Counted from the first letter of the stretch, positions 1 to 9,263 are shown. The stretch is 64,000 bases of DNA from Zobellella maritima (GCF_003075035.1 NZ_QCZE01000001.1:2046759-2110758); one strand, 5' to 3'. Numbers and translations are program-made. The notes: generated by a model from the letters alone, not told the origin.

Positions 1-2
1 GC

Positions 3-350
3 CTGGAGTTGAGGGGCACGGGCGTGCATGTCAGCCTGCTGGAGCCGGGGCCGATAGAAACCCGTTTCAGGGAAAATGCCAAAGACGCCTTCCTGCGTTA
101 TATCCGGCCCGCAGACAGTCGCCATGGCCAGGCCTATCGGCAGACCCTGGCCAGGCTGGAGCGGCCGGGGCCCAGTTCGCGCTTCAGCCTGCCGCCCGAG
201 GCATGCATGGCGCCTGTGCTCCATGCCCTGACCAGTCCCAGACCCAGGATACGCTACCCGGTCACCCGTCCCACCAGGATGATGGCCTGGTTCAAGCGGC
301 TGCTCACCGACCGGGCACTGGACAAGATGCTAGCCAAGGCCGGCGGATAA
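3..350 (+). CDS. Short-chain dehydrogenase/reductase, C-terminal part (gene enters from outside the window)
   Basis: The open frame is already running at the window edge, so only about 115 C-terminal residues are visible. The visible segment VSLLEPGPIETRF is the conserved stretch after the SDR active site (the PG motif that closes the NAD(P) pocket, then the substrate-loop threonine), which places this in the classical SDR family. The Rossmann glycine motif and the Tyr-x-x-x-Lys catalytic pair lie upstream of the window and cannot be checked. The basic, Pro-rich tail (TRPTRMMAWFKRLLTDRALDKML) is common in SDRs of the YbbO type. Substrate unknown. Confidence 0.75.
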   Translation: MELRGTGVHVSLLEPGPIETRFRENAKDAFLRYIRPADSRHGQAYRQTLARLERPGPSSRFSLPPEACMAPVLHALTSPRPRIRYPVTRPTRMMAWFKRLLTDRALDKMLAKAGG

Positions 351-475
351 CCGGCTATGCTTCGAAATACCGCCCGATGCGTCGCGACGGCCCTTGAACC
401 CGGATACGGTATTGAGGCTCCCTTGCTCGGGCGGAAACAAGCAACCATTTAATGAACCTCTGCATGGCGGGACCT

Positions 476-1333
476 ATGAAAATTTTATTACATGGCTTGT
501 TATGGCTCTGGTGCAGCCAGGCGCTGGCGGCCCCCGCGCTCTGGTCGGCGACCAGGGACAACCAGCAACTCTGGTTGTTTGGCTCCATACACCTGGCAGA
601 TCAGCGACTGAGTCAGTTGCCTCCCGCCCTGACCCAGGCCCTGGCTCAGAGCCAGCTACTGCTGCTGGAAGTGGATCCCGAACAGATTTCGGCCGAACAG
701 CTGGCCCCCTTTCTGACCATGTCCGCCAACGAAAGCTGGTCCGCTCGCCTGGGGGACGGCCTGGCCAGCGAGCTGAAGCGGGCGGCCCGGGAGCAGGGTA
801 TGGGGCAACTCGGTCGCTTCCCTCCCTGGTTCGCCGCCCTGCAGCTGACCCAGGCAAAAACCCGCTCATTGGGGTTTCACGCCCAATGGGGTATCGATTT
901 TCAGCTGCACAAAAAAGCCCGACAACAGGGCCTGCCCATCCAGGGCCTGGAATCACCCACCCTGGTGTTCGAGATGCTGTCCCGCCTGCCGACACTTGGG
1001 CTGGAGGATGAATTTGTGCGTCATAGCCTGGACGAAATGGCACAGATGCCCACTCATCTGGAAACCCTGTTGACGGCCTGGCAGCGTGGTGACGAACAGG
1101 CGCTGCAGGATTTGCTGGTGCAACAACAGAGTCCCGAACTGAGCCGATTTATCGAGCAGCAGCTGCTGGCACACCGCAACCAGCTGTGGCTTGATCAGCT
1201 GGCCAGCCAGCCCGCGCCCAAGGTACTGATCGTGGTCGGTGCCCTGCACCTCTATGGCGAGCAGGGCCTGCTGGCCGGGCTGGCCGAGCGAGGTTTCAAC
1301 CTGGACAAGATCGAGGATGACACGCTTTATTGA
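476..1333 (+). CDS. TraB/GumN family protein, secreted
   Basis: A 285-residue protein of the TraB/GumN family, whose members are predicted metal-dependent, often periplasmic or surface proteins of uncertain activity. The N-terminus MKILLHGLLWLWCSQALA followed by AP is a classical signal peptide. The first family motif is visible as LFGSIHLAD (about residues 38-46) and the second near the C-terminus as VVGALHLYGEQGLL, matching the GxxH signatures of GumN-like proteins. An ATG 24 bases upstream is in frame, but the start at 476 has the GGCGGGA-like ribosome site and places the signal peptide at the very N-terminus. It stands alone. Molecular function is not known. Confidence 0.8.
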   Translation: MKILLHGLLWLWCSQALAAPALWSATRDNQQLWLFGSIHLADQRLSQLPPALTQALAQSQLLLLEVDPEQISAEQLAPFLTMSANESWSARLGDGLASELKRAAREQGMGQLGRFPPWFAALQLTQAKTRSLGFHAQWGIDFQLHKKARQQGLPIQGLESPTLVFEMLSRLPTLGLEDEFVRHSLDEMAQMPTHLETLLTAWQRGDEQALQDLLVQQQSPELSRFIEQQLLAHRNQLWLDQLASQPAPKVLIVVGALHLYGEQGLLAGLAERGFNLDKIEDDTLY

Positions 1334-1402
1334 TCCGGATCATCTTCTCCCTCTCCGACCTCGCTAAGATACCTTCAAGACGAAGAATGAAGGAGAGGCA
1401 CC

Positions 1403-1543
1403 ATGGAATTCTGGCTGAAGCTGATGTTTGGTAGTGATATTGGTTTGATGTCCATGATCGTCGTGATCGCCACCTTTTTGCTGATCAGCTTTTATGCGGG
1501 CTATTTTATCTACAAGATAAAGACCGACCAACCCAACGAATAA
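1403..1543 (+). CDS. Small membrane protein, DUF3149 type (46 aa)
   Basis: A 46-codon gene with a near-perfect ribosome site (AGGAGAGG, 5 bases before ATG). The product begins MEFWLKLMFGSDIGLMSM and then has one transmembrane helix (about residues 17-36) and a short charged tail ending KTDQPNE. Length, the N-terminal tryptophan, the SD-IGLMS motif before the helix and the single-span topology match the DUF3149 microprotein family of gammaproteobacteria. It is followed directly by a strong hairpin terminator and has its own ribosome site, so it is probably a free-standing gene. Function unknown. Confidence 0.75.
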   Translation: MEFWLKLMFGSDIGLMSMIVVIATFLLISFYAGYFIYKIKTDQPNE

Positions 1544-1557
1544 CCCGGCGTTAAACC

Positions 1558-1599
1558 ACGGCCGGCCCTGACTTCCTCCTCCCCCAGGGCCGGCCGTTT
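1558..1599 (+). terminator. Hairpin terminator after the DUF3149 gene
   Basis: A perfect 13-bp inverted repeat, ACGGCCGGCCCTG at 1558-1570 and its complement at 1585-1597, with a 14-base pyrimidine-rich loop and a short T stretch after it. The T tract is short, so termination may be partial. Confidence 0.65.
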
Positions 1600-1658
1600 C
1601 CCCTCTGTCTGAACTTGCTTATACTGCGGCTAACCCTGTTGATATGGAGCCGCCCCCT

Positions 1659-2240
1659 ATGTCTTCCTCAGAATGGTCTGCCTTTGTCGGCGAGCTGAAC
1701 GATCTGACGCCGCTCAATCAGGACACCCTCGCCCATCGGGCGAACACCGATCGGGACGTCGCAAGCCTGGCCGCCAAACGGGCCGCTGCCGAGGCCGACA
1801 CCGAAGCGGTGTCCGAATACCTGTCCCTCGAATCCGTCGATTTGCTGCGCCCGGATGATATCGTCGCCTTCAAGAAAGACGGGGTTCAGGACGGTGTATT
1901 CAAGAAGCTACGCCTGGGTCAATATCCCTGCGAAGCCCGTCTCGACCTGCACAAACACACGGTAGAACAGGCTCGCAAGGCACTGCTGGATTTTATCCGC
2001 GATAGCCTGCGACAGGGCCACCGCAGCCTGGTGGTGGTCCATGGCAAAGGCGAGCGCAGCCAGCCCCAGGCCCTGCTCAAGAGTTATGTCTCCGGCTGGC
2101 TGAAGCAGATACCTCAAGTACTTGCCTATCACAGCACCCAGCGTCACCATGGCAGTACCGGCAGCCTGTATGTGTTGTTACGCAAGAGCGAGCAGGCCAA
2201 ACAGCAAACCCGTGAACGGCATCAAAGCCGATTGGGATAA
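1659..2240 (+). CDS. smrA: Smr-domain endonuclease, SmrA (YdaL) type
   Basis: A 193-residue protein aligning well by eye with E. coli SmrA/YdaL rather than with the ribosome-rescue nuclease SmrB/YfcN. An N-terminal helical region carries a family signature (DDIVAFKKDGVQDGVFKKLRLGQYP, about residues 67-91). The Smr domain follows with LDLHKHTVEQARKAL (the DLH motif), VVVHGKGERS (the HGKG motif) and a C-terminal HHGSTGSLYVLLR. These residues form the nucleic-acid binding and cleavage surface in Smr proteins. The ATG at 1659 is preceded by GGAG, whereas the in-frame ATG at 1644 has no ribosome site. The gene stands 51 bases before the carboxypeptidase gene and could be cotranscribed with it. Confidence 0.85.
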   Translation: MSSSEWSAFVGELNDLTPLNQDTLAHRANTDRDVASLAAKRAAAEADTEAVSEYLSLESVDLLRPDDIVAFKKDGVQDGVFKKLRLGQYPCEARLDLHKHTVEQARKALLDFIRDSLRQGHRSLVVVHGKGERSQPQALLKSYVSGWLKQIPQVLAYHSTQRHHGSTGSLYVLLRKSEQAKQQTRERHQSRLG

Positions 2241-2291
2241 TGGCTGAACACCGGGCTACCCGCCTAACCGAAAACAATAAAGGAAATACCC

Positions 2292-3767
2292 ATGTCTTAC
2301 TCCGCCCTGGTCAGTCATTTTCAGCAACTGCATCACCTGCAGCACCTCAGCGCCATCTGCGGCTGGGATCAGGCCACCATGATGCCGGCCGGTGGCAACG
2401 ATGCCCGGGGCCAGGCGCTCAGCACCCTGGCGGTCCTCTGTCATCAGCAACTGCAGGATCCCCGCCTGGACGACTGGTTTGCCGCCGCCGGACAGGAGTG
2501 CCTGTCAGCGCAACAGGGGGTCAGCCTGGCAGAGATGAAACGAGCCTGGCGCGATGCCACTATCCTGCCTACCGAGCTGGTACGCCAGCTGTCCCTGGCG
2601 GGCTCCCGCTGTGAACATGCCTGGCGCAGCCTGCGTCCGGACAACGACTGGGCCGGTTTTTTACCCCTCTTTGAAGAAGTGCTTAATCTGTCCCGCCAGG
2701 CCGCCCAGGCCAGGGGAGACGCCCTGGGCCTGAGCCCCTATAACAGCATGATCGAGCAATACGAGCCCGGCATGCGCACCCATGAGCTGGACCGGCTGTT
2801 TGGCGAAATGAAGACCTGGTTGCCCGGGCTTATCCAGGACGTTCAGGAAAAACAGCGCGGCGAATCCCTGCTCGCACCGGTCGGTCCCTTTGCCACCGAT
2901 AAGCAGCGGTCCCTGGGCCTGGAGGTCATGACCCTGCTGGGTTTCGACTTCAACCACGGCCGCCTGGATATCAGCGCCCATCCTTTTTGCGGCGGGGTCA
3001 GCGAAGACGTGCGCATCACCACCCGATACGATGAACAGGACGTCACCCAGGCGTTGATGGGCATCATTCATGAAACCGGCCACGCCCGTTATGAACAGGG
3101 CCTGCCTCCACAATGGCGGGGACTGCCAGTGGGCCAGGCCAGATCCATGGGCGTACACGAATCCCAGAGCCTGTTTTTCGAGATGCAGCTGGGTCGCCAC
3201 CCGGCCTTTATCAAGCGCCTGGCTCCCCTGCTGGAGCGGCATTTCGGCGCCCAGGCCGCCTTCGACCCCGACAACCTGGCCCGGCTCTACACCCGGGTTG
3301 AGCCCGGGCTTATCCGGGTGGACGCGGATGAAATCACCTATCCGGCCCATATCATGCTGCGCTATGAAATCGAGCGGGACCTGATCAACGGCCGGCTTGA
3401 GGCCAGGGATCTTCCCGAGCGCTGGGACCAACTGATGCAAGGCTACCTGGGGCTGTCAACCAGGGGGGATTACCGCAATGGTTGCCTGCAGGATATCCAC
3501 TGGACCGACGGCAGCTTCGGCTACTTTCCCAGCTACACCCTGGGCGCCATCTATGCCGCCCAGCAGGCGGCGGCCATCACCGAACAGCTGGGGCCCCTGG
3601 CATCGCTGATCACCCGGGATCCGGAGTCCATCTTCCACTGGCTGTCGGAGCATATCTGGCAGCAGGCCAGCCTGCTGGATACCCATAGCCTGCTTGAACA
3701 AGCCTGTGGTGCCCCACTGAGCCTGGCCCCGTTCAAGTCTCATCTGGAACAAAGGTATCTGCCTTAG
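2292..3767 (+). CDS. M32 family metallocarboxypeptidase (Taq/Pfu type)
   Basis: A 491-residue cytoplasmic carboxypeptidase of family M32, which removes C-terminal amino acids from peptides with broad specificity using one divalent metal. The zinc-binding HExxH motif is present as HETGH at residues 260-264. It is followed by MGVHESQSLFFE, where the glutamate 29 residues or so downstream supplies the third ligand, and by the family-specific DEITYPAHIMLRYEIE and GYFPSYTLGAIYAAQ blocks. Length is usual for the family (about 490-510). The start has AAGGAA 7 bases upstream. No signal peptide is seen, which fits a role in cytoplasmic peptide turnover. Confidence 0.92.
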   Translation: MSYSALVSHFQQLHHLQHLSAICGWDQATMMPAGGNDARGQALSTLAVLCHQQLQDPRLDDWFAAAGQECLSAQQGVSLAEMKRAWRDATILPTELVRQLSLAGSRCEHAWRSLRPDNDWAGFLPLFEEVLNLSRQAAQARGDALGLSPYNSMIEQYEPGMRTHELDRLFGEMKTWLPGLIQDVQEKQRGESLLAPVGPFATDKQRSLGLEVMTLLGFDFNHGRLDISAHPFCGGVSEDVRITTRYDEQDVTQALMGIIHETGHARYEQGLPPQWRGLPVGQARSMGVHESQSLFFEMQLGRHPAFIKRLAPLLERHFGAQAAFDPDNLARLYTRVEPGLIRVDADEITYPAHIMLRYEIERDLINGRLEARDLPERWDQLMQGYLGLSTRGDYRNGCLQDIHWTDGSFGYFPSYTLGAIYAAQQAAAITEQLGPLASLITRDPESIFHWLSEHIWQQASLLDTHSLLEQACGAPLSLAPFKSHLEQRYLP

Positions 3768-3954
3768 TGCCACTCCCGGTCATCCATCATCGTCAGGGCG
3801 AAACAACCGTTCCCTGAGGGTCCGCCAGCACAGGAACCAAGGCGGGTTTCCTCCGCCAATCTGCTGGTCCGGTTGATCTGCACAGGTTAAATCCGTCTAT
3901 GCTGATAAGATGCAGTCCAAGGAGTGGGCTGCTTGTTACCGCCTGGGAGCATAT

Positions 3955-4335
3955 ATGCAAGGCAAACAAGACCGCCATCAACTGGTGGTGTTCTACGATG
4001 GCTCCTGCGAGGGCTGCGTCAGGGACAGAAACAACTACGAGCGCTGGGCAGGAGAAGACGGCAAGGACATCTATTGGTACGACATTACCGGCAAGGAGGA
4101 TGTCCTGCTCAGCATGGGAATAAGCCCCGACAAGGCGTTGCGGGAACTGCACGTACAGGACGATCAGGGCAATATCTATTCCGAACTGGATGCCTATATA
4201 CTGCTGATGAAGCGCATACCCAGGCTAAAGCCCCTGGCCCTGCTGATCGGCCTGCCGGTGATCAGGCCATGTCTGTCCTGGCTGTATCGCACCTGGGTAG
4301 GCAAACGCCTCAAGCGGACGGGCCGCATTCCCTGA
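3955..4335 (+). CDS. DCC-family (DUF393) thiol-disulfide oxidoreductase-like protein
   Basis: A 126-residue protein with the N-terminal DCC signature VVFYDGSCEGCVRDRN, in which the pair Cys-x-x-Cys sits in a thioredoxin-like strand-loop-helix. The second half carries the usual SELDAYILLMKRIP segment and a membrane-proximal hydrophobic stretch ending in a basic tail. The ORF opens at 3910, but the ATG at 3955 has GGGAG 7 bases upstream and puts the DxxC motif at the customary distance from the N-terminus. The exact redox partner of the family is not known. It is transcribed alone between the peptidase and the ketoacyl synthase. Confidence 0.8.
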   Translation: MQGKQDRHQLVVFYDGSCEGCVRDRNNYERWAGEDGKDIYWYDITGKEDVLLSMGISPDKALRELHVQDDQGNIYSELDAYILLMKRIPRLKPLALLIGLPVIRPCLSWLYRTWVGKRLKRTGRIP

Positions 4336-4413
4336 CCCCACAATGCCCGTCGACTCATTTCGCCGGCTGGGGCATACTGATTTCACTTACCTTCATTGAT
4401 AAGCAGAGTGCCT

Positions 4414-5508
4414 ATGCGTTACGCAAAGATAACCGGCTGGGGCAAGTGCCTGCCTCCCGCAGTACTCAGCAATGACGATCTGAGCACCTTCCTGGACACC
4501 TCCGACGACTGGATTTATTCCCGCACCGGGATCAGCTGCAGACGCATTTCTCACGTCAACACCTCTATGCTGGCCTCGGTGGCTGGCCGGCACGCCCTGG
4601 CCGCCGCCGGCCTCGCAGCCGAGCAGCTGGACTGCATTATCCTGGCCACCGCCAGTCCCGATACCCTGGTGCCCAGCGCCGCTTCGGCGGTACAGCAACA
4701 GCTCGGCGCCCACCGGGCGGCGGTATTTGATATCAACGCCGCCTGCACCGGCTTTGTCTATGGGCTCAGCATCGCCAGCGCCTTGATCCGGGCCGGCACC
4801 ATGCAACGGGTGCTGCTGATCGGTGCCGAACGCCTGACCCACTACCTGGACTGGACCCTGCGCGATACCGCCGTGCTGTTTGGCGACGGCGCCGGGGCCG
4901 TGGTGCTGGAGGCCAGCGATAGCCAGGTCGGCCTGTTGGCCGATAAGCTGGGCTGTGATTCGGATGCGCGGGAAATCCTGTATGTTCCCGACTCGGGCAC
5001 CGCCCGCCCCCGTTTCGCCCAGGTTGACGGCCTGTTCGCCATCAATTTCGAGGGCAAGGAGATCTTCAAACGGGCGGTCAAGGGCATGGGCGACGCCGCT
5101 GCCTTTGCCCTGGATCAGGCGGGCATCGACCCGAAGCAGGTCGACCTGGTGATCCCCCATCAGGCCAATATCAGGATCATCGACACCCTGGCCAGGAAGA
5201 TGGAACTCCCGCCGGAAAAAGTCATGATCAATATCGCGCAATACGGCAATACCTCGGCCGCCACCGTCCCCATCGCCCTGTGTGAAGCCCTGGAGCAGGG
5301 ACGAGTCCAGCCTCATCACACCCTGTTGACCGCCGCCTTCGGCGCCGGCCTGACCTGGGGAGCCGCGGTGATCAAATGGGGTGAACGGGTGGCCCCGCTT
5401 TCCGTCAGTCAGGCCGAGTTGCCCCCCTGCGAGCAGTCGGCGCTGGAGTTGTTGGCCCCGGCCATTGCCGGCTGCCAGGCGGTTAACCGGAAAAATAAAC
5501 ACGACTAA
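4414..5508 (+). CDS. Beta-ketoacyl-ACP synthase III family (FabH-like), stand-alone
   Basis: A 364-residue thiolase-fold condensing enzyme. The catalytic triad of KAS III is complete: Cys111 in NAACTGF, His249 in PHQAN and Asn279 in YGNTS. The [10 protein letters not shown] motif and the C-terminal [14 protein letters not shown] are also present. A tail of some 35 residues after the core is longer than in E. coli FabH (317 aa). No plsX, fabD or acpP gene lies next to it, so this is probably not the housekeeping FabH of the plsX-fabH-fabD cluster but a second paralogue, perhaps one that primes synthesis from other acyl-CoAs. The start at 4414 is preferred to the in-frame ATG at 4396 because it begins at the conserved [12 protein letters not shown] segment. 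Confidence 0.85.
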   Translation: MRYAKITGWGKCLPPAVLSNDDLSTFLDTSDDWIYSRTGISCRRISHVNTSMLASVAGRHALAAAGLAAEQLDCIILATASPDTLVPSAASAVQQQLGAHRAAVFDINAACTGFVYGLSIASALIRAGTMQRVLLIGAERLTHYLDWTLRDTAVLFGDGAGAVVLEASDSQVGLLADKLGCDSDAREILYVPDSGTARPRFAQVDGLFAINFEGKEIFKRAVKGMGDAAAFALDQAGIDPKQVDLVIPHQANIRIIDTLARKMELPPEKVMINIAQYGNTSAATVPIALCEALEQGRVQPHHTLLTAAFGAGLTWGAAVIKWGERVAPLSVSQAELPPCEQSALELLAPAIAGCQAVNRKNKHD

Positions 5509-5591
5509 GCGATTAAAGTGCAAAAAACGGGCAGCATCGTTGATTTTTGCGGCAAACGGCCCTTTCTCGGGAATTTATTCCCGTTCAGGGG

Positions 5592-5619
5592 TTCACAAAG
5601 CCGCAGGTTTTGGTAGTAT
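5592..5619 (+). promoter_or_regulatory. Promoter of the tRNA-Tyr genes
   Basis: TTCACA at 5592-5597 and TAGTAT at 5614-5619, spaced by 16 bases. They are followed by the GC-rich discriminator GCGCCCC typical of stable-RNA promoters under stringent control. The tRNA begins 16 bases after the -10. Confidence 0.55.
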
Positions 5620-5635
5620 GCGCCCCACAAAACGT

Positions 5636-5720
5636 GGAGGGGTTCCCGAGTGGCCAAAGGGATCAGACTGTAAATCTGACGGCTCAGCCTTCGCTGGTTC
5701 GAATCCAGCTCCCTCCACCA
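5636..5720 (+). tRNA. tRNA-Tyr (anticodon GTA), first copy
   Basis: An 85-nt class II tRNA with acceptor strand GGAGGGG pairing with TCCCTCC, the GTA anticodon at 5670-5672, a long variable arm (GGCTCAGCCTTC region), the T loop TTCGAAT and an encoded CCA end at 5718-5720. It is very close to E. coli tRNA-Tyr in order and length. Confidence 0.97.
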
Positions 5721-5782
5721 TCTATTTTGCGCAAGAGCCACTTGCTCTTCGCCGGTAAGTCAAGAATAAAAAGTTAACTCGT

Positions 5783-5867
5783 GGAGGGGTTCCCGAGTGG
5801 CCAAAGGGATCAGACTGTAAATCTGACGGCTCAGCCTTCGCTGGTTCGAATCCAGCTCCCTCCACCA
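5783..5867 (+). tRNA. tRNA-Tyr (anticodon GTA), second copy
   Basis: Identical over all 85 bases to the copy at 5636-5720, with the anticodon at 5817-5819 and an encoded CCA. The 62-base spacer holds no recognisable promoter and the terminator follows only this copy, so both are probably cut from one precursor. Confidence 0.97.
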
Positions 5868-5874
5868 TCCTGCT

Positions 5875-5904
5875 AAACCGCTGTCTATGACAGCGGTTTT
5901 TTTT
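5875..5904 (+). terminator. Rho-independent terminator of the tRNA-Tyr pair
   Basis: Stem AAACCGCTGTC (5875-5885) with its exact complement at 5889-5899, loop TAT, then a run of eight T from 5897. It lies 8 bases past the second tRNA. Confidence 0.92.
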
Positions 5905-6050
5905 GTCCGCCATAAATCCTGCGACATGCATTCCCGCACAGAGCGCGGGAACCAGGAAACAACACTGCCAGCTATCGTTTCCGGCCGGCTCATACCCATG
6001 TGAATAAAAATCTGCTCATCTTTTTAAACCTGAACTCATCGTCAACACAG

Positions 6051-6093
6051 CCTTGGCCCATGACACGCCATGGGCCAAGGCCATCAGCGTGTC
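6051..6093. repeat. Long perfect inverted repeat at the 3' end of the RND operon
   Basis: CCTTGGCCCATG (6051-6062) pairs perfectly with 6069-6080 around a 6-base loop. A second possible stem, GACACGC (6062-6068) with GCGTGTC (6087-6093), uses the loop of the first, so the two exclude each other. No T tract follows on either strand, so this is either a rho-type or REP-like 3' end structure and not a classical terminator. The stretch 5905-6050 shows nothing else. Confidence 0.5.
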
Positions 6094-6143
6094 GGAAGAG
6101 TAGGCCATTTATCCGCCCCTCACAGAGCAACCAAATAAATCGG

Positions 6144-9100
6144 TTATTTAATCTGTTTGATAGTATCCCTACCCCCCTCTTCTTGCTGCAGCGTCCTGGC
6201 TAACCTTTGCTGCTGATACTCGGGCGAGTGGGTATGCCGTGCCAGCAGCCGGTACATGGCCGGCACGATAAACAGCGTCAGCAGGGTCGCAAGCGATACC
6301 CCCGAGAGCACCACTATCCCCACTGCCTGACGGCTTTCGGCACCGGCGCCACTGGCCAGGATCAGGGGGATGGCACCCGCGACCGTGGTGAAGGCGGTCA
6401 TCAGGATCGGCCGCAGCCGGCGTACCGCCGCTTCGACCAGCGCCTGATGAAAGCCCAGTCCCCGGTCCCTCAGCTGGTTGGCGAACTCCACTATCAGGAT
6501 GCCGTTTTTGGTCACCAGACCGATCAGCATCACCAGCGCTATCTGGCTGTAGGCATTCAGCGTCATGCCGGACAGATACAGGCCGAGCAAGGCTCCCAGC
6601 AATCCAAGGGGTACCGTCAGCAGCACGATAAAGGGGTGAATAAAGCTTTCAAACTGGGCTGCCAGGATCAGAAATACCACCACCAACGCCAGTCCGAAGA
6701 CAAATGCCATATCGCCCTGGTTGGATTTATATTCGAGCGATTCTCCCTTGTAATCGACCGTGGCCGCCTCCGGCAGCTGTTCACGCACCAGTTGCTCCAG
6801 GTAATCCAGTGCCTGTCCCAGGCTGTAATTGCCCACCAGGTTGGCACTCAGGGTAATGGCTTTCTTACGGTTGTAGTGATTGAGTGAGGGCGAGGCGCCC
6901 TGCTCGTTGAGCTGAACCAGGTTATCGACCGAAAGCAGCTCTCCGCCACTGCTGCGCAGGTAGATACCCGCCAGATCGCTCAGCCGGTTGAAGTCCTGCT
7001 CCCGGCCCTTGAGGAACACATCATACTCCTCCCCCTGACGGGCGTAGGTGGTGATCGCCTGGCCACCCAACATCACATTCAAGCTGTCAGCCACCTCGGT
7101 CACCGAGATGCCCAGCTTTGCCGCCCTCAGTTGATCGACCTCCACCAGCAGCTCCGGCTTGGTTTCCGCGTAATCCAGATCCAGGTCGCTCAGCCCCGGA
7201 TTATCCCGGGCCAGCCGCCGCAACCGCTCGGCCCACTGGTACAGCTCGTCGTAATCACCGCCGCCCAGCACAAACTCCACCGGCGCACTGGCGCCGCTGC
7301 GGATGGAGGAAGGGAGTATGGGGATCACCAGCACATCGGCCACCTCTCGGGTCATACCCCGGATACGGCCGACCAGGGCTTCCGCCGACACTGGCCGTTC
7401 ATCCCAGCTCGCCAGGCTGGCAATCAGGATACCGGTGTTGACGCCACCACCGAAGCCCGGGGTACGCACCGTCAGGCTGGTGACCAGTCCTTCTTCCCGC
7501 AAGGGCGTCAGCCGCTGCTCCACCTCATTCATCGCCAGCTTCATCCGCTCGAAGCTGGCCCCTTCGGCGCCGCGCACCACCATGAAGACAACCCCCCTGT
7601 CCTCTTTCGGGGTCAGGCTCTGGGGGATCTGGCGGAACAGCACCAGGATCAGCGCCAGGGCCACCAGCATCACCACAGGCGCCCACCACACATGACCCAG
7701 CTCTTCACCAAGCAGCTTGCGGTAGCCTAGCTCCAACCGTGTGAAGAGCGCGTCGAAATGTCGACTCAGCCAGCCGGACTGATCATGGTGCCTAAGCATT
7801 TTACTGCCCATCACCGGGGTGAGGGTCAGTGCCACCAGCGATGAAAAGGCCACGGCACAGGCCAGCAGCACCGCGAACTCGGTGAAGATACGGCCGATGA
7901 TGCCGCCCATGAAGACGATGGGCAGGAACACGGAAACCAGGGTCAGGGTGGTGGCGATAACCGCGAAGCCCACCTCACGGGCGCCGTGATAGGCGGCCGA
8001 CAGCGGTGAACGGCCCCGCCGCAGGTGGTGAAAGATATTCTCCAGCACCACTATGGCGTCATCGACCACCAGTCCGATGGCCATGATCAGCGCCATCAGG
8101 GTGATCAGGTTGACCGAGAAGCCCAGGCTCAGGGCGACGATAAAGGCGCTGATCAGTGACACCGGCACGGTAATGGCCGGGATCAGGGTCGCCCTGGCCT
8201 GGCCGAGGAAAATATAGATGACCAGCACCACCAGCGCCATGGTGATCATCAGGGTGCGATAGACCTCGCCGATGGCACTTTCTATAAACACCGAGCTGTC
8301 ATAGGTCCAGGTCAGCTCGGTCCCCTCGGGCAGGAATGCCTGGTGATTCCGGATCGCCGCCTTGACGCCTTCGATCACCTCCAGGGTATTGGCCTGGTTC
8401 TGCTTGATGATGCCTAGCCCCACCACGTTCTGGCCATTGGAGCGGAACAGGCTGTCTTCGGGCTTTTCCCCCTCCCACACGGTCGCTACATCGCGCAGAT
8501 AGACACGCTGTTCCGGGTCGATACGTCGAATAGCCAGGTTCTCGAAGTTTACCGCCTGTGCATAGCCTCGCTGGATCCGGGCGGCCAAATTCTGCTGTTC
8601 GTTCTCCAGGGTTCCCGCCGGCAACTCCACATTCTGGGTGCGCAGGGCAGCCTTGATATCGGCCACCGTCACCCCCCTCGCAGCCATGGCCGCCGGATCC
8701 AGGCGCACATTCATCACCCGTTCCTTGCGCCCGCCCACCCATACCGAACTGACCCCGTCCAGCAGGCTGAAGCGATCGGCCAGCACATTCTCGGCGTAGT
8801 CTCCCAGGGCCAGCGGCGACAGGCCGGTGGATCGCAGGGTCACCCACATAATGACGTCGTTACGGCCGGTATCCTTGGTTACGACGGGCGTGTCCGCATC
8901 GTCGGGCAGGCGTCGAGACGCTCGGGCAACGGCATCCCGCACATCACTGGCCGCAGCATCCAGGTTACGAGCGGGGTCGAATTCGATGGTGATGCGGGAA
9001 TTGCCATCCGTGGTGCTGGAGCTGATAAACTTGACGCCGCTGATCCCCGAGAGTTCATCTTCCAGCCGCTTGCTAACCTGGGTCTCTATCACGCCGGCGC

Positions 9101-9263
9101 TGGCCCCCTCGTAATCGGTGCGGACCGTCACGATCGGCGAGGTGGTATCGGGCATTTCCCGCAGCGGTAATTCCAGGAAGGAGATCAGGCCAAATACGCA
9201 CAACATCAGGCTGAGCACTGTGGCCAGTACCGGCCGGGCAATCGCCAGATCAGAGATCTTCAC
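6144..9263 (-). CDS. RND efflux transporter, inner-membrane pump (AcrB/MexB superfamily)
   Basis: A 1039-residue proton-driven pump of the HAE-1-like RND group. The N-terminus (ISDLAIARPVLATVLSLMLCVFG) is the first membrane helix, followed by the usual LPLREMPDTTSP porter entry. The proton relay residues are visible: the Asp pair in AIGLVVDDAIVVLENI (TM4, about residues 395-410) and the Lys in IGLVTKNGILIVEFA (TM10). The start is GTG with GGAGGT 6 bases upstream, and it overlaps the end of the adaptor gene by 14 bases, which implies translational coupling. No outer-membrane channel gene is adjacent, so it probably borrows a TolC-type channel. Substrate is not predictable from the sequence; the subfamily looks nearer to heavy single-pump systems such as VexD/MexF-like than to AcrB itself. 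Confidence 0.93.
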   Translation of the reverse strand: MKISDLAIARPVLATVLSLMLCVFGLISFLELPLREMPDTTSPIVTVRTDYEGASAGVIETQVSKRLEDELSGISGVKFISSSTTDGNSRITIEFDPARNLDAAASDVRDAVARASRRLPDDADTPVVTKDTGRNDVIMWVTLRSTGLSPLALGDYAENVLADRFSLLDGVSSVWVGGRKERVMNVRLDPAAMAARGVTVADIKAALRTQNVELPAGTLENEQQNLAARIQRGYAQAVNFENLAIRRIDPEQRVYLRDVATVWEGEKPEDSLFRSNGQNVVGLGIIKQNQANTLEVIEGVKAAIRNHQAFLPEGTELTWTYDSSVFIESAIGEVYRTLMITMALVVLVIYIFLGQARATLIPAITVPVSLISAFIVALSLGFSVNLITLMALIMAIGLVVDDAIVVLENIFHHLRRGRSPLSAAYHGAREVGFAVIATTLTLVSVFLPIVFMGGIIGRIFTEFAVLLACAVAFSSLVALTLTPVMGSKMLRHHDQSGWLSRHFDALFTRLELGYRKLLGEELGHVWWAPVVMLVALALILVLFRQIPQSLTPKEDRGVVFMVVRGAEGASFERMKLAMNEVEQRLTPLREEGLVTSLTVRTPGFGGGVNTGILIASLASWDERPVSAEALVGRIRGMTREVADVLVIPILPSSIRSGASAPVEFVLGGGDYDELYQWAERLRRLARDNPGLSDLDLDYAETKPELLVEVDQLRAAKLGISVTEVADSLNVMLGGQAITTYARQGEEYDVFLKGREQDFNRLSDLAGIYLRSSGGELLSVDNLVQLNEQGASPSLNHYNRKKAITLSANLVGNYSLGQALDYLEQLVREQLPEAATVDYKGESLEYKSNQGDMAFVFGLALVVVFLILAAQFESFIHPFIVLLTVPLGLLGALLGLYLSGMTLNAYSQIALVMLIGLVTKNGILIVEFANQLRDRGLGFHQALVEAAVRRLRPILMTAFTTVAGAIPLILASGAGAESRQAVGIVVLSGVSLATLLTLFIVPAMYRLLARHTHSPEYQQQRLARTLQQEEGGRDTIKQIK

